64,000 nt of DNA, from positions 41,676,759 through 41,740,758 of the forward strand of contig NC_087063.1 in assembly GCF_963678635.1 (NCBI RefSeq). The letters are read 5' to 3'. This document shows positions 32,371 through 42,399 of this stretch, piece by piece. The stretch comes from Symsagittifera roscoffensis (Eukaryota; Xenacoelomorpha; Acoela; Convolutidae). The stretch's first letter is position 1; the number at the start of each line of letters is the position of its first letter. Made by a program: the position numbers and the translations under genes. The notes beneath the pieces were generated by a model. That model searched no databases, was not told where the DNA came from, and worked only from the letters and a program-made list of their open reading frames with translations.

Positions 32371-32735
32371 CCTACTTGGTCCAGGGGTAACGTGTTTGCC
32401 TTGGCAACCTAAGGGCTAGGGTTCGCGTCCCAGTGGGACCTTGCTGCTTTATGCTTGTTTTTGACTTAGTGAGCATCTGCCCAAGTATGGTCGTTTCAGT
32501 GGACCCCGAGATTCTACCCAAGTATTTTCGGCTCAGTTTGTATATTTTATGCTTATTTAATCCTGTTAATTGTCTTTTACGACAGTTTTGCTGCAATTGA
32601 ATTTTCAGTAATTGCAGCAAAAAGTTACATTTTTTCAACTCACTGATATCCGTCTCATTTTCTATTTGCTAACTTGCAATGCTAAGCTTGCTTTGTATCG
32701 CAAGTGGCGCAAAGCTCTGCTTCGCTTCTGTGTTC
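32371..32735 (+). mobile_element. Short SINE-like element: tRNA-like head and hairpin end
   Basis: The head at 32371-32445 has an exact pol III A box (TGGTCCAGGGG, 32377-32387) and a near B box (GGTTCGCGTCC, 32420-32430) 43 bp apart, as in a tRNA. The anticodon arm is not canonical, so it is not a functional tRNA. The right end (about 32695-32735) is TATCGCAAGTGGCGC followed by a hairpin CAAAGCTCTGCTTCGC-type and TCTGTG, shared with many other loci. Confidence 0.6.
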
Positions 32736-33039
32736 AATATATTTTAACAACACCTTACAATGCTCCTATAGAAAAGTACATAATCAGATAAATAAATCGT
32801 CGGCTTAGAATTTTTCTGTCATTATTTATGAATGATTATGAATGATCAGCTGTGACAACATATGGCAAACTTTCGTGGAAATCTTTTATTATACATGTGG
32901 TGTCTTTTGTGATGTGTCAATTTTTATTTATACTTTATATGATTCTTTATTTTACTTGCGAAAGCAAGATTCTTGAAATCGTGAACTAGAACTTTTTTCC
33001 ATAATCAATTTTTCTTACAAAATTTCAACTTGCTTCATT

Positions 33040-33440
33040 ATTGAACCTCTTTTTTGAGACACTTTTCTCGAAAACTGTTCTACCGTTTTTCAAAAAAAAA
33101 AAACAGGGTATCACTGGAACGACCGCCTACTCCATTGTGTGCCTGCATACTCTTATTACTCTCTCCTTACTTTGTTTCTCTGTTTACCGCCTTCGAAAAA
33201 GAATATTTGACCCATGTTTTTTTTCGTTTTCTCACAAACTACCCTTCCAAATCTGAGGTTTCCGTTTTTATGAATAGAAAGAGTTTTCGAAAGCTCTTCT
33301 GCATGAGCGATTATGCCTTATTTTTTTTTTTATAAATTCGGTTTAGTCAATTTTTGATTTTTGAATATTTGTTGTATTTTTTTTCTCAAAAAGTAACCTG
33401 TCAAATCTGAAATCTTGGTTTCTTGGTCCCTAAATGAGCG
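33040..33440. repeat. Dispersed short-monomer repeat (copy also at 61.4-62.5 kb)
   Basis: About 150-bp degenerate monomers centred on CAAACTACCCTTCCAAATCTGAG, preceded by TTTTTCTCGAAAACT. The adjacent ACCGCCTACT..GTGTGCCTGCATACT block is found again near 61500. The two overlapping plus-strand frames here come from the repeat. Confidence 0.65.
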
Positions 33441-33511
33441 GCCACTCACAAATTTTTTCTCGGAAAAATGAATTTTTTTGACCTTTTCTTAAAGCTTTTT
33501 AGGCTTGCGAC

Positions 33512-33935
33512 TAGCAAGCGTTGTCAAATAGGAAGTAGGCCTTTTTTCGGGTTAACAACTAGTAAACAAAATCAATTGATTCAATTGCTGCTATGCTGCT
33601 GGCATGGTGCTCAATTTCATCAAAACTCATTTTCAAATCCTTGGTGCAATATTTGTTTCTGGCAACTAATTACTGGTTGTTGTACCACATTGGTTGTAAT
33701 TTAACCAGCTCAAATTTCACCTTTTTTTTTCGTCTTTTTCATTGGCTTGACAAATTTCGGCCTAATTAATATCGACTGAGTTTCTAATGGTGCAGCAATT
33801 TTGTTCTGGGTTTTCTGGGCTTCTGTTGCAATTTTTATTGACCAAAACGATGTTTTTGATTTTTTCCGTTTGATTTTCATAACATTCATTTTTGTATCGC
33901 AAGTGGTGCGAACTTCAGCTTCGCCTTTTTGTTTG
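33512..33935 (+). mobile_element. Non-coding dispersed element with hairpins at both ends
   Basis: Left end: GCTTGCGACTAGCAAGC hairpin at 33513-33529. Right end: TATCGCAAGTGGTGCGAA..TTCGCCT at 33894-33930. Its interior resembles 52480-52890 (AATTTCGGCATAATTAATATCGAC block). There is no coding capacity and no target duplication that I can define. Confidence 0.55.
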
Positions 33936-33956
33936 TTTTTCAACCCTTACAACGTC

Positions 33957-35264
33957 CATGTGCCCTGAAATTTGGCTTAGAGGTAGCGTGGTTGCTTTTT
34001 CGGGGTTAGAGTCACGGCAGGACATCGCTTTTTTTCAGTATGTTTAAAATTGAATGTTTTTCCAGTAAAAATTAATTTGTCGGACTCTCGTTTGTCTGCT
34101 CAAGTATTGTCGGCTTAGTTGCCACATCTTGGATTTTTCTTGTACTGCAAGCAAGTATCTTGCAAGTGTTGATCATTGTAGTCTCAGGGAGACATAAAGT
34201 TGATTTTAAAAATTTTTTATGAAGTTTTTTTTTGGCTCAACTGATGTCAAAGATTGTCGGCTTTGTTTTTGCTTCCATAGTTTTGTTCCGTTATTTGGCA
34301 TGTTAAATTAAAATTGCCGTTTGATAAAAAATTTGGTATTATGAAACTATATTTGGGTTTTGAATTTTCTAAAATTTTTAAGTTTTCCCAGTGGAAAAAA
34401 ACTGAAATATCTATTGATTCAGTTTTCTCGATTGGATTAAATTTGTGAAAAAAGGCAATCATAAAATGTTCTTGAAATTTAAAGGGCTTTTGTGTTACTT
34501 ATGTTTTGGGAAATTGGAAAAATATTGAAAAGTATTCAAAAATAGGTCAAGCATTTATTCGGTTTTCTTTAGTCGATTGGACTTTCCAACTGTCTGAAAA
34601 ATACATTGATCTTGAAAACTCAAAAGTATGGGAGTATCGTTTTTCAATCAACAATGGGCGCTCGCAGCTTTATTTTTCAGTCTGCACGAAATTGACTGTT
34701 TTTTCCGGGAAAACTTGATCGTCGGACTTTCGTTTGTCTGCTTTGTTTTTTTTTCGTCTCAGCTGATTTATCGGGTATTTTCCTTGTGCTGTCGGCAAAT
34801 TTCATCGTAGATGCAGGTGTTTTTTTACTGCTGTCATTTGTTAAATAGTAGCCCTGACAAAGTATAGTTTCCTTGTTTTTTCGCTTAAAAGCTCTTCGGC
34901 CGAAATGGTTTATTAGGCTTAGTTTTATCGGCTAAGTTCTCGTATTTTGTCGCGCTTCAAAAGCAAAAACGAAATGATTTTTTAAAAAAGTTTCAGTTAG
35001 TTTTTGTTGCATGATTTTAAAGTATAAAAATTGTTCAAACTTTTTTATGACAACAGTTTTTTATGGCATTTTTTGTTTTTGGCTCAAAGGTCGTCCACGC
35101 AATTGTTGTCGGCTAAGTAGCCGCCCAATGAAAACTGAAGGCTTCTTTATTGCTAGTGGTTGTTTTTAACTGTTTTTTGAAATTATTTTAATATTTTCCT
35201 AAAAAATTGCGTGTTCGATTGTTATTTCCGTCTCATTTTCTCTTCGCTCCGCTTCGCCTCTGTG
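33957..35264 (+). mobile_element. Longer member of the dispersed family with a decayed tRNA-like head
   Basis: The A-box-like TGGCTTAGAGG at 33973-33983 and a degenerate B box near 34004 head the element. The body contains TTGTCGGCTTAGTTGCCACATC (shared with 44870 and 63045) and GGCTCAAAGGTCGTCCACGC (shared with 45128). It ends with CTCCGCTTCGCCTCTGTG at 35247-35264. The open frames inside are Phe/Leu-rich and are composition artefacts. Confidence 0.5.
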
Positions 35265-37285
35265 CAATTTTTGTCAAACTAGTGGCCTATAAATAAGTAA
35301 ATAACTTTGTTCACTGAATGGTCAAATGGTTATTAGTATAATATTTTACCCGCTGCATGCTTGGTTAGTGTACTGCTGTTTTGCTAATTAATAGACTGGT
35401 TACTGTTTTGGCGAAATATGTGCCGTTTACATAAAGAGCTACTGAAGTGATACTATGTCTACAGCTGAAAAAGTATTCATTTTTTGTCTGATTTTTTTAG
35501 ATTTTGTTCCAGTTTTTGTCGGCTTACTTGCCGGTTGTTTTATTTCGTTAATTTTTTTGTGAATTTTTTCAGTACTTTTTCTCCTTATATTCCAGAGGGT
35601 AATTTAACTGAGAAAATGCATGTTTTCTTAGTTTTAGTACTATTTTTTTGGTTGCATGGTTTTTGATTTTTGTAAAACCTAAAAGTTTGTGGGATTATTT
35701 TGAATATTTATCTGTTTAGTTGAGCAATTTTATTTGAAATCGATTGAAATTGATGGCATAACGTATTGTTTTAATTAGTGAAAATTATTTCGAAAAAAGT
35801 CATAAATTTCCAGAATATTTTGTTACCAATTTTGACTTCATTGTTCTGTCTACGAAGATATGTGGCAAGTTTTGCACGATATTCAGGAGTGTGGTTCTTT
35901 CTAGCTGAAGTTTCTGAAATTTTTTTTGTTCTTTCTGTTTTTTTTTATGATTACCTTTTTTTTATTGCGATCCAACGGCTCTCGTATCGTTGCGCATCAA
36001 CTTCATATTCCATGAGTCTGATGTTAATTGGGCCCTTGCTTAAGCCTTCAGAGTTTTCTTGGGTTTTCTGCATTTTTTTCTCTGGAAGTTATTTAGATTT
36101 TATGCTTTCGTTTTTTGTGTTTTTTTTTCAATTTTGATCTTAGTTTACAGCAAATAACGGACAGAGCCTTTTTTCTTTTTGAAGCTTACGATTTCTTTAA
36201 TACAATTCATTCAAGTTTTTCATTTCGTTTCAGACACATTATCATTATCGTTCAATCTATCTATTATATATTTAAATGCGGGCTTCACTATCTCGCCATG
36301 TTTAAGCTTTTTCAACGTATTATTTTTTGCATGTTTAACAAAAGAATTTTTGCACGCTTAAGCTATATCGTATATTGCAATGGTTAACATTCTTGTTTCG
36401 TTTTTCCGCCAGTTTAAATTCAGTGTTAAGGGGATGCTGTCAGGGTTTCCCCAGGTGTTGCAATTCTGGCCTCGATATATGATTAACCAAATTCTTTTAG
36501 TTTACGAGAAAAGGCAATTTTTGATATTTTTAGAAAATTTCAAGAAAACTTAATTTTAATTTTTTAAAAAAAATTTGAAATTCTCAACCCTGTAGTTGGG
36601 TGCTGTCAGGGTACTCTCAGCATATGCGAATCTTGCCTCCAAATATGAGTTTTTTAGCGTTTATTTTTTTTCCGTTTTTCTAGTGATTATTCGTCAAAAA
36701 CTGTTTTCTGATTGACTGATTTTACTAGGACTCTCAAAGATGCTAAAATTCTGTTTTTCGTTTAGATTTTTTAATCACAACATGCAGAAAAAAACGATAC
36801 CAACTGGTAAAAAAAACTTTTTTGTTTTAAAAATTTTTTTAAGACTGTCGGAACATTCTGTGCTACTTGCAGTAACCGGCTATCCTTATTTCTCATTGTT
36901 AATGGTAGATATGCATATATAAAAATTTTAACATTGAGCCAGGAAACAGTGGAGGGACAGTTGACGAACCCGATTAAGTTACAAAGCATTGTCCGTTTTA
37001 TCAAATAAAACTCAAAATTTGTGATTTTGATTGAAAGTGAAAAAAATAATAATTGAAATCATAATGAAAGAAAACATTGAAAAAATTTCAAGTTTCAATT
37101 AACATAATGGAGCAGATTAATGGCATTGTCTAGACAGGTTTCTGACATAAGGTCCGAGCTCTGCATCAATAGTTAAAAAGATTGTTCAATCGTGGTCTGT
37201 ATAAAACCAATGTAGTAGAATGGAAACAATCGCAGAAATTCTGAAAGCTTATTCATTTTCTGGTTTTTTTTAAAAAAAAGAACAT
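35265..37285. other. AT-rich repeat-derived DNA
   Basis: Holds a duplicated segment of about 170 bp (GGGATGCTGTCAGGGTTTCC near 36430, GGTGCTGTCAGGGTACTCTC near 36600). It also holds one copy of the dispersed motif CATTCTGTGCTACTTGCAG at about 36854. T-rich frames give hydrophobic pseudo-proteins with no conserved motif. No gene called. Confidence 0.5.
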
Positions 37286-37289
37286 CCTG

Positions 37290-38095
37290 GGTATAAAAAG
37301 CAAAGCCTCAGATTGGTTGAACAGTCACCTGAAAAGTAACAGTTCTTGGAGACAGAACATGTGCGAGATGCAACAGGGCTCGATGTTAGGTCCTCTTCTG
37401 TCCCTTATTTTTATAAATGATTATTCGAGTGCGAGTAAAAGTTTTGAAATGTTTTTTTTTGCAGACGATAAAAATTTCAATACACTGGGACGCACAGCGC
37501 CAGAAGTTCAAATTAACTCGACTAAATTAAGTGTTTGGCCAAATAGTAACAAATTTGCTAAACTTTGACAAAACAATGCAATTGAAAAAGGATTAAATTC
37601 TTCCATTATAAAACCACCATATATCGATAATGAACACGGTTAAAGTTTTTCTTTGTGCAAGTTTTTCGGGACCAGGATAACTCTAACTTATCATTTTGAA
37701 CATAAATTCAACATGTTTCTAGCCAACTAGCAACTGTTGGTATTGGGGTTGTTGGTAAACTGCGCCATTTCGTTCCCAAAAATCAGCTCGTTTGTATTGA
37801 TAAACTCATAATTAATTTATTGATTTAATATGATGTTCTTGTATAGAGCTGGTTGATTTAGTTATTCGTCTCTCAAGTTTGCTTATTTTCACAGAAAAAT
37901 TATGAAGTTCATTTGTTTTAATAAGCACCGCGACAGCTCCAGTTGTATTGTTAGACCCTTGATTAAAATTGTTTTTAAATCATTGATTCAATACGGTGTT
38001 CTTGTATATAGCTGGTTCTCGTCGAGTTATGTAGTTTTTATTAGAATTGAGTTACAAAATTCAAAGTTTTTGTGGTTTCGATTACAAGCGTGAGC
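37290..38095 (+). mobile_element. LINE RT fragment
   Basis: The frame 37317-37568 reads like RT domains 4-5 of CR1/Jockey elements (NSHLKSNSS, MQQGSMLGPLLSLIFIND, MFFFADDKNF). The frame 37902-38093 resembles the thumb (LIKIVFKSLIQYGVLVYSW). The intervening sequence is frameshifted. Inactive. Confidence 0.65.
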
Positions 38096-38277
38096 CTGGA
38101 AAATCAAAACCTGTTATTAGGGCTCATGAGCCTACTGTGCTTACAAGAATAAGAAGGGCACGAGAAGGAATATGGGCAGAATAGGAAAAGGTAAAAGAAG
38201 TGTAAATTGAAAAACTAATTATTATAATTAAAAATTTAGTTGAACGGAATGATTTTTTATTTAAGTACGAAGTTGTC

Positions 38278-38345
38278 CTACCGTCCGTGGCGCAGTGGTG
38301 AAGCACCGGCCTGTATCGTCTAATTTAAAAGTTTGATCCGGCTTG
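38278..38345 (+). mobile_element. tRNA-derived SINE head
   Basis: A box TGGCGCAGTGG (38288-38298) matches the consensus exactly. The B box AGTTTGATCC (about 38330-38339) starts 42 bp downstream, as in a tRNA gene. The remainder does not fold as a tRNA. Most likely a SINE promoter. Confidence 0.6.
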
Positions 38346-38815
38346 GGTTTTTAAAATGTTTGTTTGAAGCAGATCGGTTGATCTCGTTACCTATTGTTTC
38401 AAAATTTAGTACTGCTATTTACATTGATAAAAGTGTGAGAATCATTCTTCAATAATTTTCACAAATTAGTTCTTCTTTGATATCTAAACATGAGCGTTTC
38501 TAAAAAATGCCAGTTTGCTTCAAAGTTTGCTTGGTTACATAAAATATTCGTGAGTCATCATTTCTTCGAAAACTTTAAATAGTTTCGGATTAATTCAATT
38601 AAGTTTGGTAATTCCCGCTCGTTAAATTGTACACCTTAAACATGCATACTTAAACTCTATGCATGTGAAGACAGTTACAGAAGCATCTTGTTTAATAATA
38701 GATAATTATTTAAATTCAAGTTATTCAAATTAAATTCAACTATTTTGCAAGGTTAATTTGACAATTTTCTCTCTGTGCTGCCTTGCCACAACATATTAAA
38801 AAGTGTTTTTTACTT

Positions 38816-38982
38816 TCATGGTGTCCCAGCGAAAGCACTTTTGTTGCGAAGAAGTTCTCGCATGCCGTTCCGAAGATCGGTGGTGTTGTCGGCCATTAGT
38901 CGGGTCACCATTCGGTCTGGAATGCATTTGTTCAGTCTGAGTCGCACTTGGTAGTCTGTCTCATGTTCTGCCTTCCAAATAA
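38816..38982 (-). CDS. Last exon (C) of an unidentified minus-strand host gene
   Basis: The acceptor TTGTTTCAG precedes 38982. The frame (entered in phase 1) reads IWKAEHETDYQVRLRLNKC, continues IPDRMVTRLMADNTTDLRN and ends KSAFAGTP, stop at 38816-38818. Base composition is visibly richer in GC than its surroundings, with balanced amino-acid usage. It is the C-terminus of the protein begun in the two exons to the right. Family not recognised. Confidence 0.6.
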
Positions 38983-39147
38983 CTGAAACAATCAAAGCTT
39001 AAGGGAAGGTCAAACTGCGGGACATATTTTAAATTTTCTATATCGATTTATTTTTCTTTTAAATTTCAATATCTTCGCAAATTGTTTGTCAACGAAGTTA
39101 ACTTAATTATTATCATAGAACCACAAATGAACTTGTTTTGTTCATAC

Positions 39148-39276
39148 TGGCCTTGTATGAGTTTGCGTCTGTTCCCTCCGCCGGACAAAGTGTATACGAG
39201 ATCGTAAAGCACTATACAGTAATGATCGTTTTGCTGCACAAGTTGAAGCAACTCCTCCCAGCATATGAATCCGTAT
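39148..39276 (-). CDS. Penultimate exon (B) of the minus-strand host gene
   Basis: The acceptor GTTGTGTAG precedes 39276. The phase-2 junction from exon A regenerates an Arg codon, and the frame then reads YGFICWEELLQLVQQNDHY, then CIVLYDLVYTLSGGGNRRK. The donor is unclear. GT at 39147-39146 (CCA|GTATGA) leaves phase 2 and would frameshift exon C. Ending the exon at 39152 with a GC donor (CAAG|GCCAGT) leaves phase 1, which fits exon C exactly. A dispersed repeat motif lies directly upstream of the acceptor. Confidence 0.5.
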
Positions 39277-39652
39277 CTACACAACATGAGCCGGTTGCTG
39301 AGCATGTAGCATAGAATGCTCCGATCAAAGTTTTCTTCGCATGGTGAACTTACCTATTTAGCTTTATCCGTATGTTTTATCTTCTTGCTCCATCTCGTAA
39401 GGTGGATAACTTTTTATAGTATAAAAAGAAAAGTTGTTGTGCAAAAGTTTTCAATTGTAGCTTTTGATTCGAAAAAAAAAACAGCTGAATTTCAGTAAAA
39501 GATCAATATTTGAGTCATTTAACCTAAAATTTTTACTGTGATCGGTTTTTATAAAATTTACGCTCAGTTTTGAAAATAACCGATGCTTTCATACGTGCCA
39601 TAGGCTTTATTCTTGACGTTGGTGAAATGTATGTTTTTTTTAACGTACTTAC

Positions 39653-39845
39653 CTTCTAGCTCTAACCCGGAAACTTGTATTTTCCTTGTTTTTCTCCTGA
39701 ACAGAATCCGCAAGTATTTCAATAAATCCGCGTGGCTCCTGGTTTGTCTTCAAATCAGAGAACAGTCGCGCTATTTGGGAGTCAATCTCTACTTTCACTT
39801 CGGGAGAACACTCGTGCAAAACCATAGCCATTTGAGCTATTCTGG
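39653..39845 (-). CDS. Internal exon (A) of the minus-strand host gene
   Basis: Bounded by a strong acceptor (TGTATTTCTCAG) and a consensus donor (AGAAG|GTAAGT, rc of 39647-39652). The 64-codon frame reads RIAQMAMVLHECSPEVKVEI, DSQIARLFSDLKTNQEPRGF and IEILADSVQEKNKENTSFR: helical, charged and without low complexity. It enters in phase 1 and leaves in phase 2, matching exon B. Upstream exons were not found before 45 kb. It looks like part of a helical-repeat or scaffold protein; not identified. Confidence 0.65.
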
Positions 39846-40117
39846 CTGAGAAATACAGGTAGGAGAGTTTTATGCAGGTAGTAATTGACAAATGAGATTG
39901 CTGTTGCACTGGATGCAGGTACAGAGTTTTTTCATTGCTTCGTTTGAAGGAAATAAATGAATAATTAATTTTCCCATTCACAAAAGAACATGAATGATTA
40001 GATGAGGAAACGAAAAAATAGTCCACGCTGAGGTGTCTGCAGCTAAAAGCAGATCATGTATATGCGTCTTTAAAAACCAGTTTTTTCCTTTGAATAAAAT
40101 TTTTTTTTTTTTTGCAT

Positions 40118-40190
40118 GGCGTTCTGTCGTATCCGGTTGTGATAATGACCGACAATCATATGATTGCGGGTTCAAATCGCACGTGAGCTG
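40118..40190 (+). mobile_element. tRNA-like SINE head with strong B box
   Basis: GGTTCAAATCGC matches the pol III B box closely. Upstream ATCCGGTTGTGATAATG is compatible with a decayed A box. No complete cloverleaf. Confidence 0.45.
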
Positions 40191-40601
40191 CTATTTTGCA
40201 AGGTGAGCGATAGCAAAATAGCCCTAGCTTAATGGGTTGATCTTGATTAAGTGAGCTCAAATTGAACTTAAATAATTAAACTCCGAGTTAGGCCTCCACC
40301 TGGGTGACTAAGAAAGTGTCATTCAAGCGTAATTTTATAAAGCGCAAGTATTCCTATCGATTCAACAAGAGAGAATGTGAACATTAAACTTTCTCAGCGA
40401 GATAATCAATTGGGAAAACTTCGGCCAATGGCCTTTCAAGTTAAGCCGTGAACATTTAGTTTTACTCAATTAAACTATTTTTTGTTTCACCCTAATCATT
40501 AGCATAGGAGTTGCAAAAGGGTCTAGACTTTTTGTCTCGTTAAAACGTTTTTCTCAAGACTCATCTGGTGCTACCGTGGTTCAAAATGAATTCAAATTTC
40601 T

Positions 40602-40685
40602 TTGTATCCCGGCCCGGGTACTCTTAACCAGGAGGTAACGAATACGCCTGGGACGGAAAGGGTCCTGGATTCAAAGCGGAATGTT
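40602..40685 (+). mobile_element. Degenerate SINE head (pair of the one at 55725)
   Basis: The series TCAAATTTCTT..GTATCCCGG..CCAGGAGGTAACGAATACGC..GGATTCAAAGC aligns with the copy at about 55712-55800. It is therefore a dispersed repeat with a tRNA-like B box. Confidence 0.45.
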
Positions 40686-42399
40686 TTTTTTTTGCGTTCG
40701 GAAGTTTTTGTGCTGTGTGCACAGCAACAGGCGTTCCTTGTATTGTGTTGCGAAGTTTGCTTGCAACTTAAATCAGGTATCATAAATAATGGTAAGATAT
40801 GGCCGAGTCATGTACGTAAACCAAACTTTAATCGTGGTTCGAACTGTAATCGGAAAGTACGATAAACTTCCCACGAAAAGAAAAACTGCTACCAGTTTTT
40901 ATAGAACTAGAAGCAAGAGTGAAAGAGGATAGCCGGTTGCTTTGCAGGTAGCACAGAATTTTCCGACCATAGTCTTTTAAAAATACAAAAAATTTTTTTT
41001 CCAATTTAGTTCTTTTTTTTCTGCGTGGTAAGATCGAAGGACCTGAACGAAAAAAAAAAAGAATTTAGGTACATTCAATAGCCATAGTAAAATGGGCCAA
41101 GTGGAAAACATTTTTTGTAAAAAAATGACTAGAAATATGAAACAAAAATCTTTAAAAACTTTTGAATTTTCCAACTATTTTCCAAGAAGTTTTTTGTGAT
41201 TCCCGAAATGGCGCTAAAAAAATGCAGTTTACTCAAGTAAGGCTAAGTTTTCATAGCTTAAATTAAACATGAATAAGCTATTGTAAGCTAGCACGCGCAA
41301 CTTATTAGCTCGAAAGTGGACCAAAATTCATAAAATTTTCCCAGCGGCTTTTCTCGACATTGAATTTTTTTTATGTTGGAATCGCGACTTAAAGGGCTTT
41401 AATATGATATTTCTCTTTACCCATTCCAATGTTTTTATATGGTACTTGATTTTGCGGGAAAAAAAGTTTTCAATGGTCGGAATTGATGAGTCACGTGTTC
41501 CAGGTCATTCTCATTTTCTGTTTTTGCAGGCATTTTTTTGTTCATATGAATATTATCTTCAAATTTTTTTTGGAACATTTTGGTTTTAAACAAGGTTTTA
41601 ATAGTTCAAAAGCTGAAAATATTCTTTTTCCAATAGAACCACAAAAGTACCATCCCTTTTATTTCACTAAGTTTTGCGACCATGATGAAAATGATTTTAT
41701 TATGTTGTTTTGTTTTTGCGCATGAAACTGGTCGGAAACTTCTATTCTGTTTTTTTTTGCTGGGCTACACATTTTCTCACAGTTTTTTTTTCATTGAAAA
41801 ATTTAATTAAAATACGAAATCAAACCCACGAATAGACAGTTATATTTTCTTTATATTTGCTTTTTGCTTTTATAGTCTTGCTTTTTTGTTTTTTTTTTTC
41901 AGGAAAAGTCTTAAAAGTCTCTTATAACTACAGATGTGCATTCATACATATTGATGCATCTATGAATGTACTTAGGTATGTATGCTTTTTTTGAGTTCAA
42001 TTGAAATGAATCTGATGAAAGTTACGTAAATAGCACTCTCCAAATACGAACGTGGAAATGGCAAGAAAAGACGTGAACGATTTCTAGTTTCGAAAGTGGA
42101 ATTTAATTTTTGGATTTCCCGCAGAATAAAAACTTTACCTATTGATCCAAAGTCCTGTAGTTGGGTTCATGTTATCAAAAAAGCGCCAAACAAATTGTTC
42201 TAGAAATTCAAAAAGGTTAAATGGCATCTATTTTTTTCTTCGAAATTCGAAAGTTGAGATTTTTCAACAAAGTCAGTGTTCTTTTTATGTTTACTTGCGG
42301 TCATTACTCTTTTCTAATTCGATTAGCTATGTTTAATAGATAACTGGTTTAGGCTGTTTCTTCTAATGTTTCCTTGGCAATTAAGTTTTTCTAAAAAAA

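Larger units (their letters stand above)
39846..42390. other. Repeat-rich intron or intergenic DNA
   Basis: Contains a tRNA-like SINE head at about 40118-40190 (B box GGTTCAAATCGC at 40169-40180). A second related head lies near 40620-40680 (CCAGGAGGTAACGA ... GGATTCAAAGC). An inverted copy of the CATTCTGTGCTACTTGCA motif is at about 40935-40965. No exons could be defended. If the minus-strand gene extends rightward, this is its intron. Confidence 0.5.

Noticed and set aside
38278-38345. Functional tRNA gene
   Set aside because: A and B boxes are good, but acceptor and anticodon stems do not pair. More likely a SINE promoter. The same holds for 32371-32445 and 40118-40190.
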